DNA of 64,000 bases, taken from assembly GCF_010993775.1 (NCBI RefSeq), contig NZ_WOTO01000039.1:1-64000 (forward strand). The letters are read 5' to 3'. Shown piece after piece: positions 19,373 through 28,483 of the stretch (its first letter is position 1; the number at the start of each line of letters is the position of its first letter). The stretch comes from Fodinicola feengrottensis (GTDB lineage Bacteria > Actinomycetota > Actinomycetes > Mycobacteriales > HKI-0501). The notes below the pieces were generated by a model, which was not told the origin of the DNA, ran no database searches, and saw only the letters and a program-made list of their open reading frames with translations. The position numbers and the translations under genes were made by a program.

Positions 19373-19969
19373 ATGAGCCGGACCGCCCGGATTGAGCGGA
19401 AAACGGCCGAGTCCAAGGTGCTGATCGAGATCGAACTCGACGGCCGTGGCATCACCGACGTGGAGACCGGGGTCGGTTTCTACGACCATATGCTCGCCCA
19501 GCTGGGCAAGCACGGGCTGTTCGATTTGACCGTACACACCGTCGGTGACCTGCACATCGACCCGCATCACACGGTCGAGGACACGGCGATCGCGCTCGGC
19601 CAGGCGTTCGCCGAGGCGCTCGGGGACAAGACCGGCATCAGCCGCTTCGGGCAGGCCGCGGTGCCGCTGGACGAGGCACTCGCCCAGGTGGTCGTCGACC
19701 TGTCCGGGCGGCCGTTCCTGGTCCACAACGAGCCGGCCGTGATGGACACCGCGGTGATCAACGGTGTCTTCAGCTGCACGCTCGTACGCCACGTGTGGGA
19801 GGCCTTCGCGCACAACGCCAAGATCGCGCTGCACATCGACGTGACCCGCGGCCGCGATCCGCACCACATCGCCGAGGCGCAGTTCAAGGCCGTCGCGCGG
19901 GCGCTGCGGGCGGCCGTCGAGGTCGACCCGCGGGTGCGAGGCATCCCGAGCACCAAGGGCGTGCTGTGA
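19373..19969 (+). CDS. hisB: Imidazoleglycerol-phosphate dehydratase
   Basis: A manganese enzyme of 198 residues for the sixth step of histidine synthesis, monofunctional as in actinobacteria. Metal-binding motifs are seen twice: DPHHTVEDTAI and DPHHIAEAQFKA, plus GVGFYDHMLAQLGKHG. ATG 19373 is preferred because ggggga lies 7 bases upstream and the protein then starts MSRTARIERKTAESKV, the family's usual N-terminus; ATG 19334 would add 13 residues. Confidence 0.97.
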   Translation: MSRTARIERKTAESKVLIEIELDGRGITDVETGVGFYDHMLAQLGKHGLFDLTVHTVGDLHIDPHHTVEDTAIALGQAFAEALGDKTGISRFGQAAVPLDEALAQVVVDLSGRPFLVHNEPAVMDTAVINGVFSCTLVRHVWEAFAHNAKIALHIDVTRGRDPHHIAEAQFKAVARALRAAVEVDPRVRGIPSTKGVL

Positions 19970-20593
19970 CCCCCCTCGGGTGGTTGTGGTCGACCACGGC
20001 TCGGGCAACCTGCGCTCCGCTGAGCGCGCGCTCGCCCGGGTTGGCGCCGACGTGATCGTCAGCCCGGACGTGTCCGCTGCCGAGACCGCCGACGGCTGTG
20101 TGGTGCCCGGGGTCGGCGCTTTTTCGCGGCCTGCATGGAGGGCGTCGTCGCGTGCGGCGCCGATGTGATGGTCCGCAAGCGGCTCGCTGACGATCGGCCC
20201 GTGCTCGGGATTTGTGTGGGAATGCAAGTGATGTTCGCGCGCGGTGACGAGCACGGCGTGCGCACGGACGGCATTGGCGCGCTGCCCGGCGAGATCCGCC
20301 GGCTGCGGGCCGAGCGAGTGCCGCACATGGGTTGGAACACCGTTTCCGTACCAGCCGGATCGCGGGTTTTCGCCGGCGTCGAGGACCAGCGGTTCTACTT
20401 CGTGCACTCGTACGCGGCTTGCGACGTTTCGGTGCTGCCTCCCGACGCGCTCGTCACCACCACCCGCCACGGCGAGGACGACTTCATCTCGGCCGTCGAA
20501 TGGCGAGCCTTGACCGTCACCCAGTTCCACCCCGAGAAGTCCGGCGACGCCGGCGCCGACCTCCTCTCCTCCTGGGTCCGCTCGCTCCGCTAG
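19966..20593 (+). CDS. hisH: Imidazole glycerol phosphate synthase, glutaminase subunit, frameshifted
   Basis: HisH splits glutamine and passes ammonia to HisF. Seen: VVVDHGSGNLRSAERAL at the N-terminus, GICVGMQ with the nucleophilic Cys, and TVTQFHPEKSG with the catalytic His and Glu. The frame breaks at gctttttcgcggcctgc near 20125, where GAF and ACMEGVV are separated by about two extra bases. GTG 19966 overlaps the hisB stop but reaches the frame only through another small shift; GTG 19980 is the alternative start. The TAG stop is shared, through a CTAG, with the convergent monooxygenase. Confidence 0.93.
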
Positions 20594-22051
20594 CGGTCAA
20601 CCAGGTGCAGGGACAGTGTCCGATCGAGGTAGGCAGTGAGGTCGGCGACCTCGCGTACGACGGCACCGATGTACCCGTCGGGGCGGATCACGACGAAGGT
20701 GCCGGGTCGGACGCCGTACGCGCGGCGGATGTCGGCGGAGTCGACCGAATAGCCGCGTACAGCCGGGCCGTAGAGCGCAAACTGGTCCAGCGGCTGTCCG
20801 AAAGCCAGCACGGTCAGGTGGGATCCGCGGTAGAGGTCGAAAAGTCGGCCGGTCCCATAGCGGCCGTCCGGTGCGCTCACGCCGGCTCCCGGGCCGACAC
20901 TCAACGAGCTGTCCGGATAGCTCGGGTGGTCGTAGCGGCCGCGTTTGTTCAGGCGAGTGAGGTACGGCCTGACCAGCAGCGGGAGGAGCGGGCGCAGGAA
21001 GGCCGGCGGTCGGGCGGCAGTGGAGAAGGTGCGGTCGCTCTCGGCCAGCACGGCCCGGGCGACCGGCAGCCGCTCCTGCTCGTACGTGTCGAGCAACCCG
21101 TCGTCGGCGTGACCGCGCAGCACCCACCCGAGTTTCCAGCCCAGGTTGTCAGCATCCTGGACCCCGGTGTTCATCCCGAAGGCGCCGAACGGGCTGTGCA
21201 CGTGGGCGGCGTCGCCGGCCAGGAACACCGGGCCGACGCGGTAGGTGTCGACCATCCGGAGGTGGTAGCGCCAGACCGACAGCCAGTTCGGGTCGACCAG
21301 ACGCAGGTCCAGGCCAGTACGTTCGCGGGCCAGTTTTTTTTTCCAGCAGCCGCGCCGAAGGCTCGGGGTGGTCCGGGGGCACCGAGGCGACGAGCTGCCA
21401 CCGGCCGCCCTCGCCGGACGGGCGTGCCACGAACGTGTCGGCCCCGAGCCAGATCTGGGTGGCATTGGAATGTGCGAGCCCCTCGACGTACGCGTCGGCG
21501 AGCAGAACCTGGACGTCTTCCTCCGTACGACCGGAAAACCGAAGCCCCAGCCGCTTGCGGACGGTGCTGCGGCCGCCGTCGCAGCCGACCAGATAGGACA
21601 CCTGGGCGCTTTCGCCGGTGTCCAGCTCCACCACCACCCCGCCGGCGTTGGCCTGGAAGTCTCGTACACCGGTGCCGAATTCCACCCGTACGCCGAAATC
21701 GGCGAGCCGGTCGCGTAGGATCTCCTCGGTCTTGAACTGGGGGAGGGCCAGCGAGTTCGGGTAGGGCCGGGTGGCGCTCGGTTTGTCCTGCCCGATCGAG
21801 AAATCCGCGAGCAGTGACCCGCCGAGATGCACCCGGGTGCGGGCCGCGACCCAGCCGGCGGCCATGAACCGGTCGGCGATCCCGAGGTCGTCGAAGACCT
21901 CCAAAGTCCGCGGCTTGACCGTAAAACCGCGTGATCCCGGCTGAGCCGACGGCGACCGGTCGACGATCCTTACAGACACTCCCTGCCGGGCGAGCACGCA
22001 GGCAAGCGTGAGCCCGGTTGGGCCGGCGCCGACCACGAGTACGTCCGTCAT
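20590..22051 (-). CDS. FAD-dependent aromatic monooxygenase (PheA/TfdB type), frameshifted
   Basis: A group A flavoprotein hydroxylase of about 485 residues. Seen: the Rossmann motif VLVVGAGPTGLTLA at the start, LVGCDGGRSTVRKRLG, and the second FAD motif FLAGDAAHVHSPFGAFGMN. A C-terminal thioredoxin-like region follows (SHLTVLAFGQPLDQF, VIRPDGYIGAVV). The frame changes at a run of nine T (21334-21342), where EKK and LARERTGLDLRLV need rejoining; this fits a homopolymer error. Divergent to a PadR regulator at 22215, which likely controls it. The substrate is not predictable by eye. Confidence 0.9.
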
Positions 22052-22162
22052 GACCAGCTCCGGGCACCGCGCAGGTCAGTCATGAGGGCACTCCTTTGGG
22101 AGATGGCGAAGGGGGGATGCCGTGATCAGCGGCGTGCTCTCACTCTGACAGCCACGAGATCG

Positions 22163-22194
22163 AGTGTCAATATGTACATGTCCGGACGGACACT
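22163..22194. promoter_or_regulatory. Candidate PadR operator between monooxygenase and padR
   Basis: AGTGTC (22163-22168) and GACACT (22189-22194) are perfect inverted arms around the 8-bp palindrome ATGTACAT (22172-22179). ATGT...ACAT is the known core of many PadR operators (established for the family). The site lies 20 bases before the padR start in the 163-base divergent gap, so it could repress both genes. Confidence 0.55.
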
Positions 22195-22214
22195 AAAGCT
22201 GCTATGCTGCCGTC

Positions 22215-22754
22215 ATGTCACTTCGCCATGCCCTGCTCGGCCTGCTGGCCGAAGGCCCCGCGAGCGGGTACGACCTGACCAAGCAGTTCGAGGGTTCGCT
22301 GATGCAGTGGGCCTGGCACACGACTCACAGCCACGTCTATCCGGAACTGCGACGGATGACCGAGGACGAGCTGGTCGAGGTGGTCGCGACCGCGTCGCGA
22401 GGGCGCAAGACGTACGGGATCACCGACCCGGGCAGGCAGGAGCTGCGGCGCTGGCTGCTGGCGGATCCGCTGACCGAGGAGGCCGTCCGCAGCGAGGCCG
22501 CGCTGCGGATGTTCCTGCTCGGCAACCTCGAACCGGCCGAGGCGATCAAAATCCTGCAGGACTACGCCGACCGTACGACCCAGCGCCTGGAGACGATGCA
22601 GGCCCAAATCAACCAGGCACCGGCACAGTGGCGGGACAACCCCTTCGCGGTCGGCCGACTGGTCGCCGAGCGCGGCCTACGCACCCTGCCGGCCGTACGC
22701 GACTGGGCACTGTGGTGCATTGAGCAGCTCTCGCAAGCCCAACGGCCCAGCTGA
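22215..22754 (+). CDS. PadR-family transcriptional regulator
   Basis: 179 residues. The N-terminal winged helix reads LRHALLGLLAEGPASGYDLT, then FEGSLMQWAWHTTHSHVYPEL and the wing GRKTYGITDPGRQEL. The C-terminal part is the helical dimerisation domain of the Vir/PadR-C type, with WALWCIEQL near the end. Such repressors often sense phenolics. It is divergent from a flavin monooxygenase with a PadR-like palindrome between them. ATG 22215 has no strong ribosome-binding site, which suggests a leaderless or short-leader transcript. Confidence 0.93.
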   Translation: MSLRHALLGLLAEGPASGYDLTKQFEGSLMQWAWHTTHSHVYPELRRMTEDELVEVVATASRGRKTYGITDPGRQELRRWLLADPLTEEAVRSEAALRMFLLGNLEPAEAIKILQDYADRTTQRLETMQAQINQAPAQWRDNPFAVGRLVAERGLRTLPAVRDWALWCIEQLSQAQRPS

Positions 22755-22788
22755 GCGGCCGCAGCGCCGGATCGGGAGAATGGGTGGC

Positions 22789-23514
22789 ATGACGAACCGC
22801 TTGACGTTGTTGCCGGCTGTCGACGTGACCCAGGGGCGGGCCGTGCAGCTCGTGCAGGGCGAAGCCGGCTCCGAGAAGGTGTACGGGGACCCGATCGCGG
22901 CCGCGGTGAACTGGCAGAGCGGCGGCGCCGAGTGGGTGCATCTGGTCGATCTCGACGCGGCGTTCGGGCGGGGCCACAACCGGGAGTTGCTCGCCGAGGT
23001 GGTCGGCAAGCTGGACGTGCAGGTCGAGATGTCCGGTGGGATCCGTGACGATGACTCGCTGAAGGCGGCGCTCGCGACCGGTTGCCGGCGGGTGAACATT
23101 GGCACGGCGGCGCTGGAAAATCCGGACTGGTGCCGGAAAATCATCGCCGAGTACGGCGATCGGGTGGCGATCGGCCTGGACGTGAGAGGTGACAGGCTCG
23201 CCGCTCGCGGCTGGACGCGCGAGGGTGGCGATCTCTGGGATGTGTTGCAGCGGCTGGAAAACGACGGCTGTCAGCGGTACGTGGTGACCGACGTGCTCAA
23301 GGACGGCATGCTCCGCGGGCCGAACCTGCAGCTGCTGATCGATGTCTGCGCGCGTACCGAAAAGCCGGTCATTGCCAGCGGCGGCGTGACGACCATCGAG
23401 GACCTGAAACAGATCTCGCGGCTCGTGCCGAACGGCGTCGAGGGCGCGATAGTCGGGACTGCCTTGTACGAAGGCAATTTCACGTTGCCCGAGGCGCTGG
23501 CGGCGGTCCGATGA
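22789..23514 (+). CDS. hisA: ProFAR isomerase, probable bifunctional PriA
   Basis: A beta-alpha barrel of 241 residues. N-terminal LTLLPAVDVTQGRAVQLVQG holds the first catalytic Asp, and YVVTDVLKDGMLRGPNL holds the second. In actinobacteria lacking trpF, this protein (PriA) also isomerises phosphoribosyl anthranilate. No trpF is present in this window beside trpCBA, consistent with that role but not proof. ATG 22789 is preferred over ATG 22780 because gggaga is 10 bases upstream of the former. It overlaps hisF by four bases. Confidence 0.95.
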   Translation: MTNRLTLLPAVDVTQGRAVQLVQGEAGSEKVYGDPIAAAVNWQSGGAEWVHLVDLDAAFGRGHNRELLAEVVGKLDVQVEMSGGIRDDDSLKAALATGCRRVNIGTAALENPDWCRKIIAEYGDRVAIGLDVRGDRLAARGWTREGGDLWDVLQRLENDGCQRYVVTDVLKDGMLRGPNLQLLIDVCARTEKPVIASGGVTTIEDLKQISRLVPNGVEGAIVGTALYEGNFTLPEALAAVR

Positions 23515-24284
23515 CCGTCGCGGTCAGGGTCATTCCGTGCCTGGACGTGGACGGCGGCCGGGTCGTCAAGGGTGTCAATTTCACCGCGTTGCGAGACGCC
23601 GGTGACCCGGTCGAGCTGGCCCGGGCGTACGACGCGGCCGGCGCGGACGAGCTCACCTTTCTGGACATCACCGCGTCCTCGGCCGGCCGGGCGACCACGC
23701 TTGAGGTGGTACGCCGGACCGCGGAGTGCGTGTTTATCCCGCTGACCGTGGGCGGTGGGATCCGAGCCGTGGAAGACGTCGACGCGTTGCTGCGCGCCGG
23801 TGCCGACAAGATCGGCGCGTGAACACCGCGGCGATCGCCCGCCCGGAAGCTGCTCGGCGAGATCTCCCGGCGGTTCGGCGCGCAGGTCCTGGTGCTGTCG
23901 GTCGACGCGCGCCGCGTTGTCGATGGTCCACCGACGCCCAGCGGTTTCGAGGTGACTACGCACGGTGGTCGCCGAGGGACCGGTCTGGACGCGGTCGAGT
24001 GGGCCGCCCGCGGCCAGGAACTGGGGGTCGGCGAGATCCTGCTGAACTCGATGGACGCGGACGGTACGACCGCCGGTTTCGACCTGGAGATGATCCGTGC
24101 CGTCCGCGCGGTGGTGGACGTGCCACTCATCGCGAGCGGCGGTGCCGGCAGCGTCCAGGACTTCGCCCCGGCGGTCGCGGCGGGCGCTGACGCGGTGCTC
24201 GCGGCGAGCGTCTTCCACTTCGGGACGGTGGCCATTCCGGCCGTGAAGCAGGCCCTCCGGGAAGTCGGAAACCCAGTGCGTTGA
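23511..24284 (+). CDS. hisF: Imidazole glycerol phosphate synthase, cyclase subunit, frameshifted
   Basis: HisF uses ammonia from HisH to close the imidazole ring and release AICAR. Seen: VRVIPCLDVDGGRVVKGVNF with catalytic Asp, FIPLTVGGGIRAVEDVDALL, EILLNSMDADGTTAGFD with the second Asp, and VPLIASGGAGSVQDF. At least two breaks fall close together: after GADKIG at ggcgcgtgaac (about 23817) and at cccggaagctgctcgg (about 23850), with VNTAAIARPE between them. Repaired length is about 256 residues. hisI, which follows in many relatives, is here 12.5 kb away. Confidence 0.93.
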
Positions 24285-25128
24285 TGTCGCAAGTGGCTGG
24301 CTATCGATCAACTGCAAACATTTTTCTGACTGCTTTGTGCATCTATGCCATGATTTGTGGGTGGATAATCGACGGGTGCCGCCGAATCGTTAGTTGACTG
24401 TTCGCGAGTGGACGGGCACCGTACCCAACGACACTTACGAATCATGCTCATCCGGGAGACGATCGGTGCCTGCCCGCTGTGCCCCCCGCCGCCTCCGCGT
24501 GGCGTGCGAACCGCGATCGGCGGTGGCCAGCGGTGTGGCGGGAGGCTGGGACGCGGTGCTCTGGAGGCCGCTCGCGGCCGAGCCGAAGGGGAGTCGCGGG
24601 GCATTCGCCCGGGATGCCACTTTCGGTCCGGGTAAAGGACTCCTGGCTGGCCCTCTGGGCCGAAACGGCGGCCGTAGCCGGTCGTCCGGACTCGCCGGCA
24701 AAGCCGGGAATCGGCACCGCTGGCTCCAAGATCCCCGGTACGGTGGCCACACCACGGCCAACCCGGCCGTTGCGCAGGCACTTTCGGCGATGCGGACCGT
24801 TCACCGCCGGAGCTCGGCACGGGAACGGAAGTTGCGAGACAAGCTCACGGATCTGGTTGGCGCCCGCCGGCGGCGGACAGCGCCCGCGGCGCAGCCGTCG
24901 TCACTCGGTGTAACAGCGCCGGGACGTACTCACCTCCACCGCGTTGGTCGTCATACCCGGCGACCCGCGATGGGGACAACTGGTCGTCGCCCGGCGTGGG
25001 GCAGCGACCCACGGCTTTGGAGTGGATATCTTTCACCTCCGGCTCGGCTGAGGTAGTCAGCAGGATCGGTGAATGGCATCAAAAGCCACCATGGTGGTGG
25101 CACCTGAAAAACAGAAAGAGGAGAGGCA
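24285..25128. other. 844-base gap without a recognised gene
   Basis: Open frames here (for example 24394-25056 plus) are Arg/Gly/Ser-rich and show no family signature. Composition changes: 24300-24370 is clearly more AT-rich than its surroundings, and the rest is GC-rich. A decayed or heavily mis-sequenced regulator of the downstream sugar importer is possible but I see no helix-turn-helix. The ngcE promoter must lie in the last few hundred bases. Confidence 0.5.
25086..25097. promoter_or_regulatory. Perfect 12-bp palindrome upstream of ngcE
   Basis: CCACCATGGTGG lies 31 bases before the ngcE start and just upstream of its ribosome-binding site (agaggaga). It may be an operator of a sugar-responsive repressor. 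It does not match the DasR site consensus that controls related amino-sugar operons, which has ACTGGTC-type arms. Confidence 0.35.
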
Positions 25129-26562
25129 ATGGGCGGACCATCTGAGGTGTCCCGGCGGACGCTGCTCACTCGGGCGGCGGCGCTGGGCGCCCTGGCTGTT
25201 CCCGGCGCGGCACTGCTGGACGCCTGCGCCACCGGTGGCGGTTCAGGCAACGCAAGTTCCGACAAGGGCACGGTCACCAAGGACAATCCGCTCGGCGTGA
25301 AGGTCGACGCGCCGCTGGACGTGGTGATCTTCAAGGGCGGCTTCGGTGACAAGTACGCCACCGACGCCGAGGCCGCGTTCAAGCAGAAGTATCCGAAGGC
25401 GACGATCAAGCACACCGGTACGCAGACCATCACCCAGCAGCTCGCGCCGCGGTTCGTCGGCGGCAACCCGCCTGACCTGATCGACAACTCCGGTGCGCAG
25501 CAGCTGGACATGAACAGCCTCATCAGCAAGGGCCAGCTGACCGACCTGACGCCACTGCTGGACGCGCCCTCGTTCGACGACCCGACCAAGAAGGTGCGGG
25601 ACACCCTGCTGCCCGGTTCGGTTGAGCAGGGTCAGTACGGCGGCAAAGAAGTCTATGCGATGAACTACGCGCAGAACGTCTTCGGCGTTTGGTATTCGCA
25701 GGCGCAGCTGGACAAGTACCAGATCAAGTACCCGCAGACCTGGGCCGACATGATCACGGCCTGCGAGACGCTGAAGGGCAAGGGAATCGCCGGTTGGACG
25801 TACGCCGGTAAATACCCTTACTACGTCCACTTCGCGATGTACGGCATGATCGCCAAGATCGGCGGTCTGGACGTGATGAAGTCGATCGACAACCTGGAAC
25901 CGAACGCCTGGAAGAACCCGGCGGTCAAGACGGCGGTGGACGCGTTCGCCGAACTGGCCGCCAAGGGCTACATCCTGCAGGGCAGCGAAGGCCTGACGCA
26001 CATCGAGTCGCAGACCGCGTGGAACCAGGGCAAGGCCGCGTTCATCCCGAACGGTTCGTGGGTGGAGAACGAGTCCAAGCCGACCACCCCGGCCGGCTTC
26101 AACATGGCCGTCGGCGGCCCCCCGTCGGCGTCCGCCGCGGACAAGCTGCCGTACGGGTCGACCTGGTCGGCCTCCGGCGAGCCGTTCATCGTGCCGAAGC
26201 AGGGCAAGAACGCCCTCGGCGGCCAGGAACTGCTGCGGATCATGCTCTCCAAGGCGCAGTCGCAGAACTTCGCGAAGCTGGTCAGCTCGCTGACCTGTGT
26301 GGCTGGTGCCGCTGACGGCATCCAGCTGCCGCCGGGCCTGACCTCGGCGAACGCGCTGCTGAAGGCGGCCGGCCAGGGCGTCAGCAACCCGCGGCTGCCG
26401 GACTGGTATCCGGACCTGGAAAAGAAGTCGCTGGGTCAGAACACCGGTCTGCTGATGCACAAGGAGCTCTCCACCGCCGACTGGATCACCCGGGCGCAGG
26501 CCGCCGCGGCCGACGCGGTCGCATCGAACTCGGCGATCAAGAAGTTCAAGCACAGTTCCTAG
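25129..26562 (+). CDS. ngcE: Amino-sugar ABC transporter, solute-binding lipoprotein NgcE-like
   Basis: This is a 477-residue family 1 binding protein. The signal is of Tat type with a lipobox: SRRTLLTRAAALGALAVPG, then LLDAC with Cys33 as the lipidated residue. The mature part follows the NgcE pattern closely: DVVIFKGGFGDKYATDAEA, PPDLIDNSGAQQLDMN, KGIAGWTYAGKYPYYVHFAM, DNLEPNAWKNPAVK, THIESQTAWNQGKAAFIPNG. NgcE of Streptomyces binds N-acetylglucosamine and chitobiose (established knowledge), so chitin-derived sugars are the expected substrate. It is the first gene of a three-gene operon with 36- and 9-base gaps. No ATPase gene is present; a shared MsiK-type ATPase is expected elsewhere. Confidence 0.92.
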   Translation: MGGPSEVSRRTLLTRAAALGALAVPGAALLDACATGGGSGNASSDKGTVTKDNPLGVKVDAPLDVVIFKGGFGDKYATDAEAAFKQKYPKATIKHTGTQTITQQLAPRFVGGNPPDLIDNSGAQQLDMNSLISKGQLTDLTPLLDAPSFDDPTKKVRDTLLPGSVEQGQYGGKEVYAMNYAQNVFGVWYSQAQLDKYQIKYPQTWADMITACETLKGKGIAGWTYAGKYPYYVHFAMYGMIAKIGGLDVMKSIDNLEPNAWKNPAVKTAVDAFAELAAKGYILQGSEGLTHIESQTAWNQGKAAFIPNGSWVENESKPTTPAGFNMAVGGPPSASAADKLPYGSTWSASGEPFIVPKQGKNALGGQELLRIMLSKAQSQNFAKLVSSLTCVAGAADGIQLPPGLTSANALLKAAGQGVSNPRLPDWYPDLEKKSLGQNTGLLMHKELSTADWITRAQAAAADAVASNSAIKKFKHSS

Positions 26563-26598
26563 TCGGTAACCCAGCCTGAAACGGAGTAACAATCAGCG

Positions 26599-27513
26599 AT
26601 GCGGCACGGTAGGAACCGGTTCATCGTCTCGTTCTTGGCGGCACCGGTGGCAATTTATCTGATCTTCGTGATCTGGCCATATGTGCAAGCCATCGGCCTG
26701 TCGATGACGGACTGGTCGGGCCTGACGCCGACCCAGGATTTCACTGGGTTCGCGAACTACATCAGGTTGGCGCACGACCCGGTCTTCTGGCTCTCGTTAT
26801 GGCACAACGTGATCCTGCTTATCGTGCTGCCGCTGATCACCCTCACCCTGGGCCTGTTCTTCGCGTTCATGATCAACGTCGGCGGCCGCAAACGAAAGAA
26901 CCAGACGGTCGCCGGCGTCCGGGGCAGCAAGCTCTATCAGGTGGTCTATTTTTTCCCGCAGGTGCTGTCGATCACCGTGATCGCGGTGCTCTGGGGCGCT
27001 ATTTACAATCCCAACAACGGCGCCTTGAACTCGGGGTTGCGGGCAATCGGGATCCCATCGACCATCTCCTGGCTGTCCGACCCGAAGCTCGCTCTGGGTT
27101 GCGTCATCGCGGTGATGGTCTGGTGGCAGGTCGGTTTCTACGTCGTACTGTTCTCGGCCGGGATGAGCGCCATCCCGGACGAGATCTACGAGGCGGTCCT
27201 GCTGGATGGCGCCAACCGTTTCACCACCTTCTTCAAGATCACCTTCCCGCTGATCTGGGACACGATCCAGACCGGGTGGGTCTATCTGGGCATCATCGCG
27301 ATGGACGGCTTCGCGATCGTCCAGATCATGACGAACGGACCGGGCGGTCCCGACGGCGCCACCACCGTCGTGCCGTTCTACCTGTGGGATTCCGCTTTCA
27401 ACCACGGGCAGGCCGGCTACGGCATCTCCATGGGAGTGGCCATGCTCATCGTGACCTTGCTGTTCGCCGTCCTGACGCTGCGGTTCTCACGCCGTGAGCG
27501 GATCGAGTTCTAG
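26599..27513 (+). CDS. ngcF: Amino-sugar ABC transporter permease NgcF-like
   Basis: 304 residues with six hydrophobic helices (first at about 10-30). The EAA loop that contacts the ATPase is seen at EIYEAVLLDGANRFTTFFKITFP (the conserved part is EAxxxDGA...F..I..P). It pairs with the following permease to form the channel. ATG 26599 follows ggagtaacaatcagcg. The C-terminus LRFSRRERIEF is typical of MalF-type permeases. Substrate assignment rests on NgcE. Confidence 0.9.
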   Translation: MRHGRNRFIVSFLAAPVAIYLIFVIWPYVQAIGLSMTDWSGLTPTQDFTGFANYIRLAHDPVFWLSLWHNVILLIVLPLITLTLGLFFAFMINVGGRKRKNQTVAGVRGSKLYQVVYFFPQVLSITVIAVLWGAIYNPNNGALNSGLRAIGIPSTISWLSDPKLALGCVIAVMVWWQVGFYVVLFSAGMSAIPDEIYEAVLLDGANRFTTFFKITFPLIWDTIQTGWVYLGIIAMDGFAIVQIMTNGPGGPDGATTVVPFYLWDSAFNHGQAGYGISMGVAMLIVTLLFAVLTLRFSRRERIEF

Positions 27514-27522
27514 GGGAAGTTG

Positions 27523-28431
27523 ATGACGACTCAGATCCAGAAAGCGGAACCAACCGCAGTCTCGGTGGCGAAAACCCCGACCAAGCCGGAGAAGATTCCC
27601 AGCGAGGGCGGCGTTCTCAACGTCTTCTCGCACGGAATTCTGATCTTGTGGGCCGCGATGGTCATTTTGCCGATGCTGTGGGCATTCATGACCTCGTTCA
27701 AGACGAACGCGGAGATTTTTGAGGCGCCGTGGGCGCTCCCGACCAAACTGCATTTCGAGAACTGGTCCGGTGCCTGGATCAACGCGAACTTCGGCGCGTT
27801 CTTCTTCAACAGCCTCATCGTGGTCGGCGGTGGCGTGATCGGCACCATGATCCTGGGCTCGATGGCCGCGTACGTGCTGGCGAGGTTCGACTTCAAGGGC
27901 AACCGGATCATCTACTTCCTGTTCATCTCGGGAATGACCTTTCCGGTGTTTCTCGCCCTGGTGCCACTTTTCTTCGTACTCAAGAACATGGGCCTGCTCT
28001 CCACATACCAGGGCCTGATCGTGGTCTACATCGGATACTCGCTGCCGTTCACGGTGTTCTTCCTGACCTCGTTTTTTTTCCGTACGCTGCCGACCTCGAT
28101 CGCCGAGGCGGCGCTGATCGACGGCTGCGGGCACGCCGGCACCTTCTTCCGGATCATGCTGCCGCTGGCCCGACCTGGCCTGATCAGCATCGGCATCTTC
28201 AACGTCCTCGGCCAGTGGAACCAGTATTTGCTGCCGCTGGTGCTCAACTCGGATCGTGACAAGTTCGTGTTGACGCAGGGACTCGCCGATCTGGTGGTGA
28301 GCCAGGGTTATGCGGGCGACTGGGGACAGCTGTTCGCCGGCCTGATGATCGCGATGCTCCCGGTCCTGATCGTCTACATCATTTTCCAGCGTCAGGTCCA
28401 GGCCGGCATGACGGCCGGAGCCGTTAAGTAG
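27523..28431 (+). CDS. ngcG: Amino-sugar ABC transporter permease NgcG-like
   Basis: About 302 residues, MalG type, with six helices after a 30-residue cytoplasmic N-terminus. The EAA loop reads SIAEAALIDGCGHAGTFFRI, and WNQYLLPLVLNSDRDKFVL is characteristic of this permease group. ATG 27523 is preferred over TTG 27520 and is preceded by ggggaag. A strong hairpin follows the stop at 28447-28482, so the operon probably ends here. Confidence 0.9.
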   Translation: MTTQIQKAEPTAVSVAKTPTKPEKIPSEGGVLNVFSHGILILWAAMVILPMLWAFMTSFKTNAEIFEAPWALPTKLHFENWSGAWINANFGAFFFNSLIVVGGGVIGTMILGSMAAYVLARFDFKGNRIIYFLFISGMTFPVFLALVPLFFVLKNMGLLSTYQGLIVVYIGYSLPFTVFFLTSFFFRTLPTSIAEAALIDGCGHAGTFFRIMLPLARPGLISIGIFNVLGQWNQYLLPLVLNSDRDKFVLTQGLADLVVSQGYAGDWGQLFAGLMIAMLPVLIVYIIFQRQVQAGMTAGAVK

Positions 28432-28446
28432 GTTTTCCGGTTTGCT

Positions 28447-28482
28447 GCAATGCCCCGTGGCCGGCGCCACGGGGCATTGTGC
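28447..28482 (+). terminator. Hairpin terminator after ngcEFG
   Basis: A perfect 14-bp stem (28448-28461 with 28466-28479, starting CAATGCCCCGTGGC) around a CGGC tetraloop begins 16 bases after the ngcG stop and lies between convergent genes. It lacks a clear T run (only TGTGCGTT follows), which is common for actinobacterial terminators. It may serve both strands. Confidence 0.75.
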
Positions 28483-28483
28483 G

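Noticed and set aside
24394..25056. 220-codon plus-strand frame in the gap before ngcE
   Set aside because: Its composition is Arg/Gly/Ser-rich, it shows no recognisable motif, and minus-strand frames over the same bases are equally long, as expected for GC-rich non-coding DNA.
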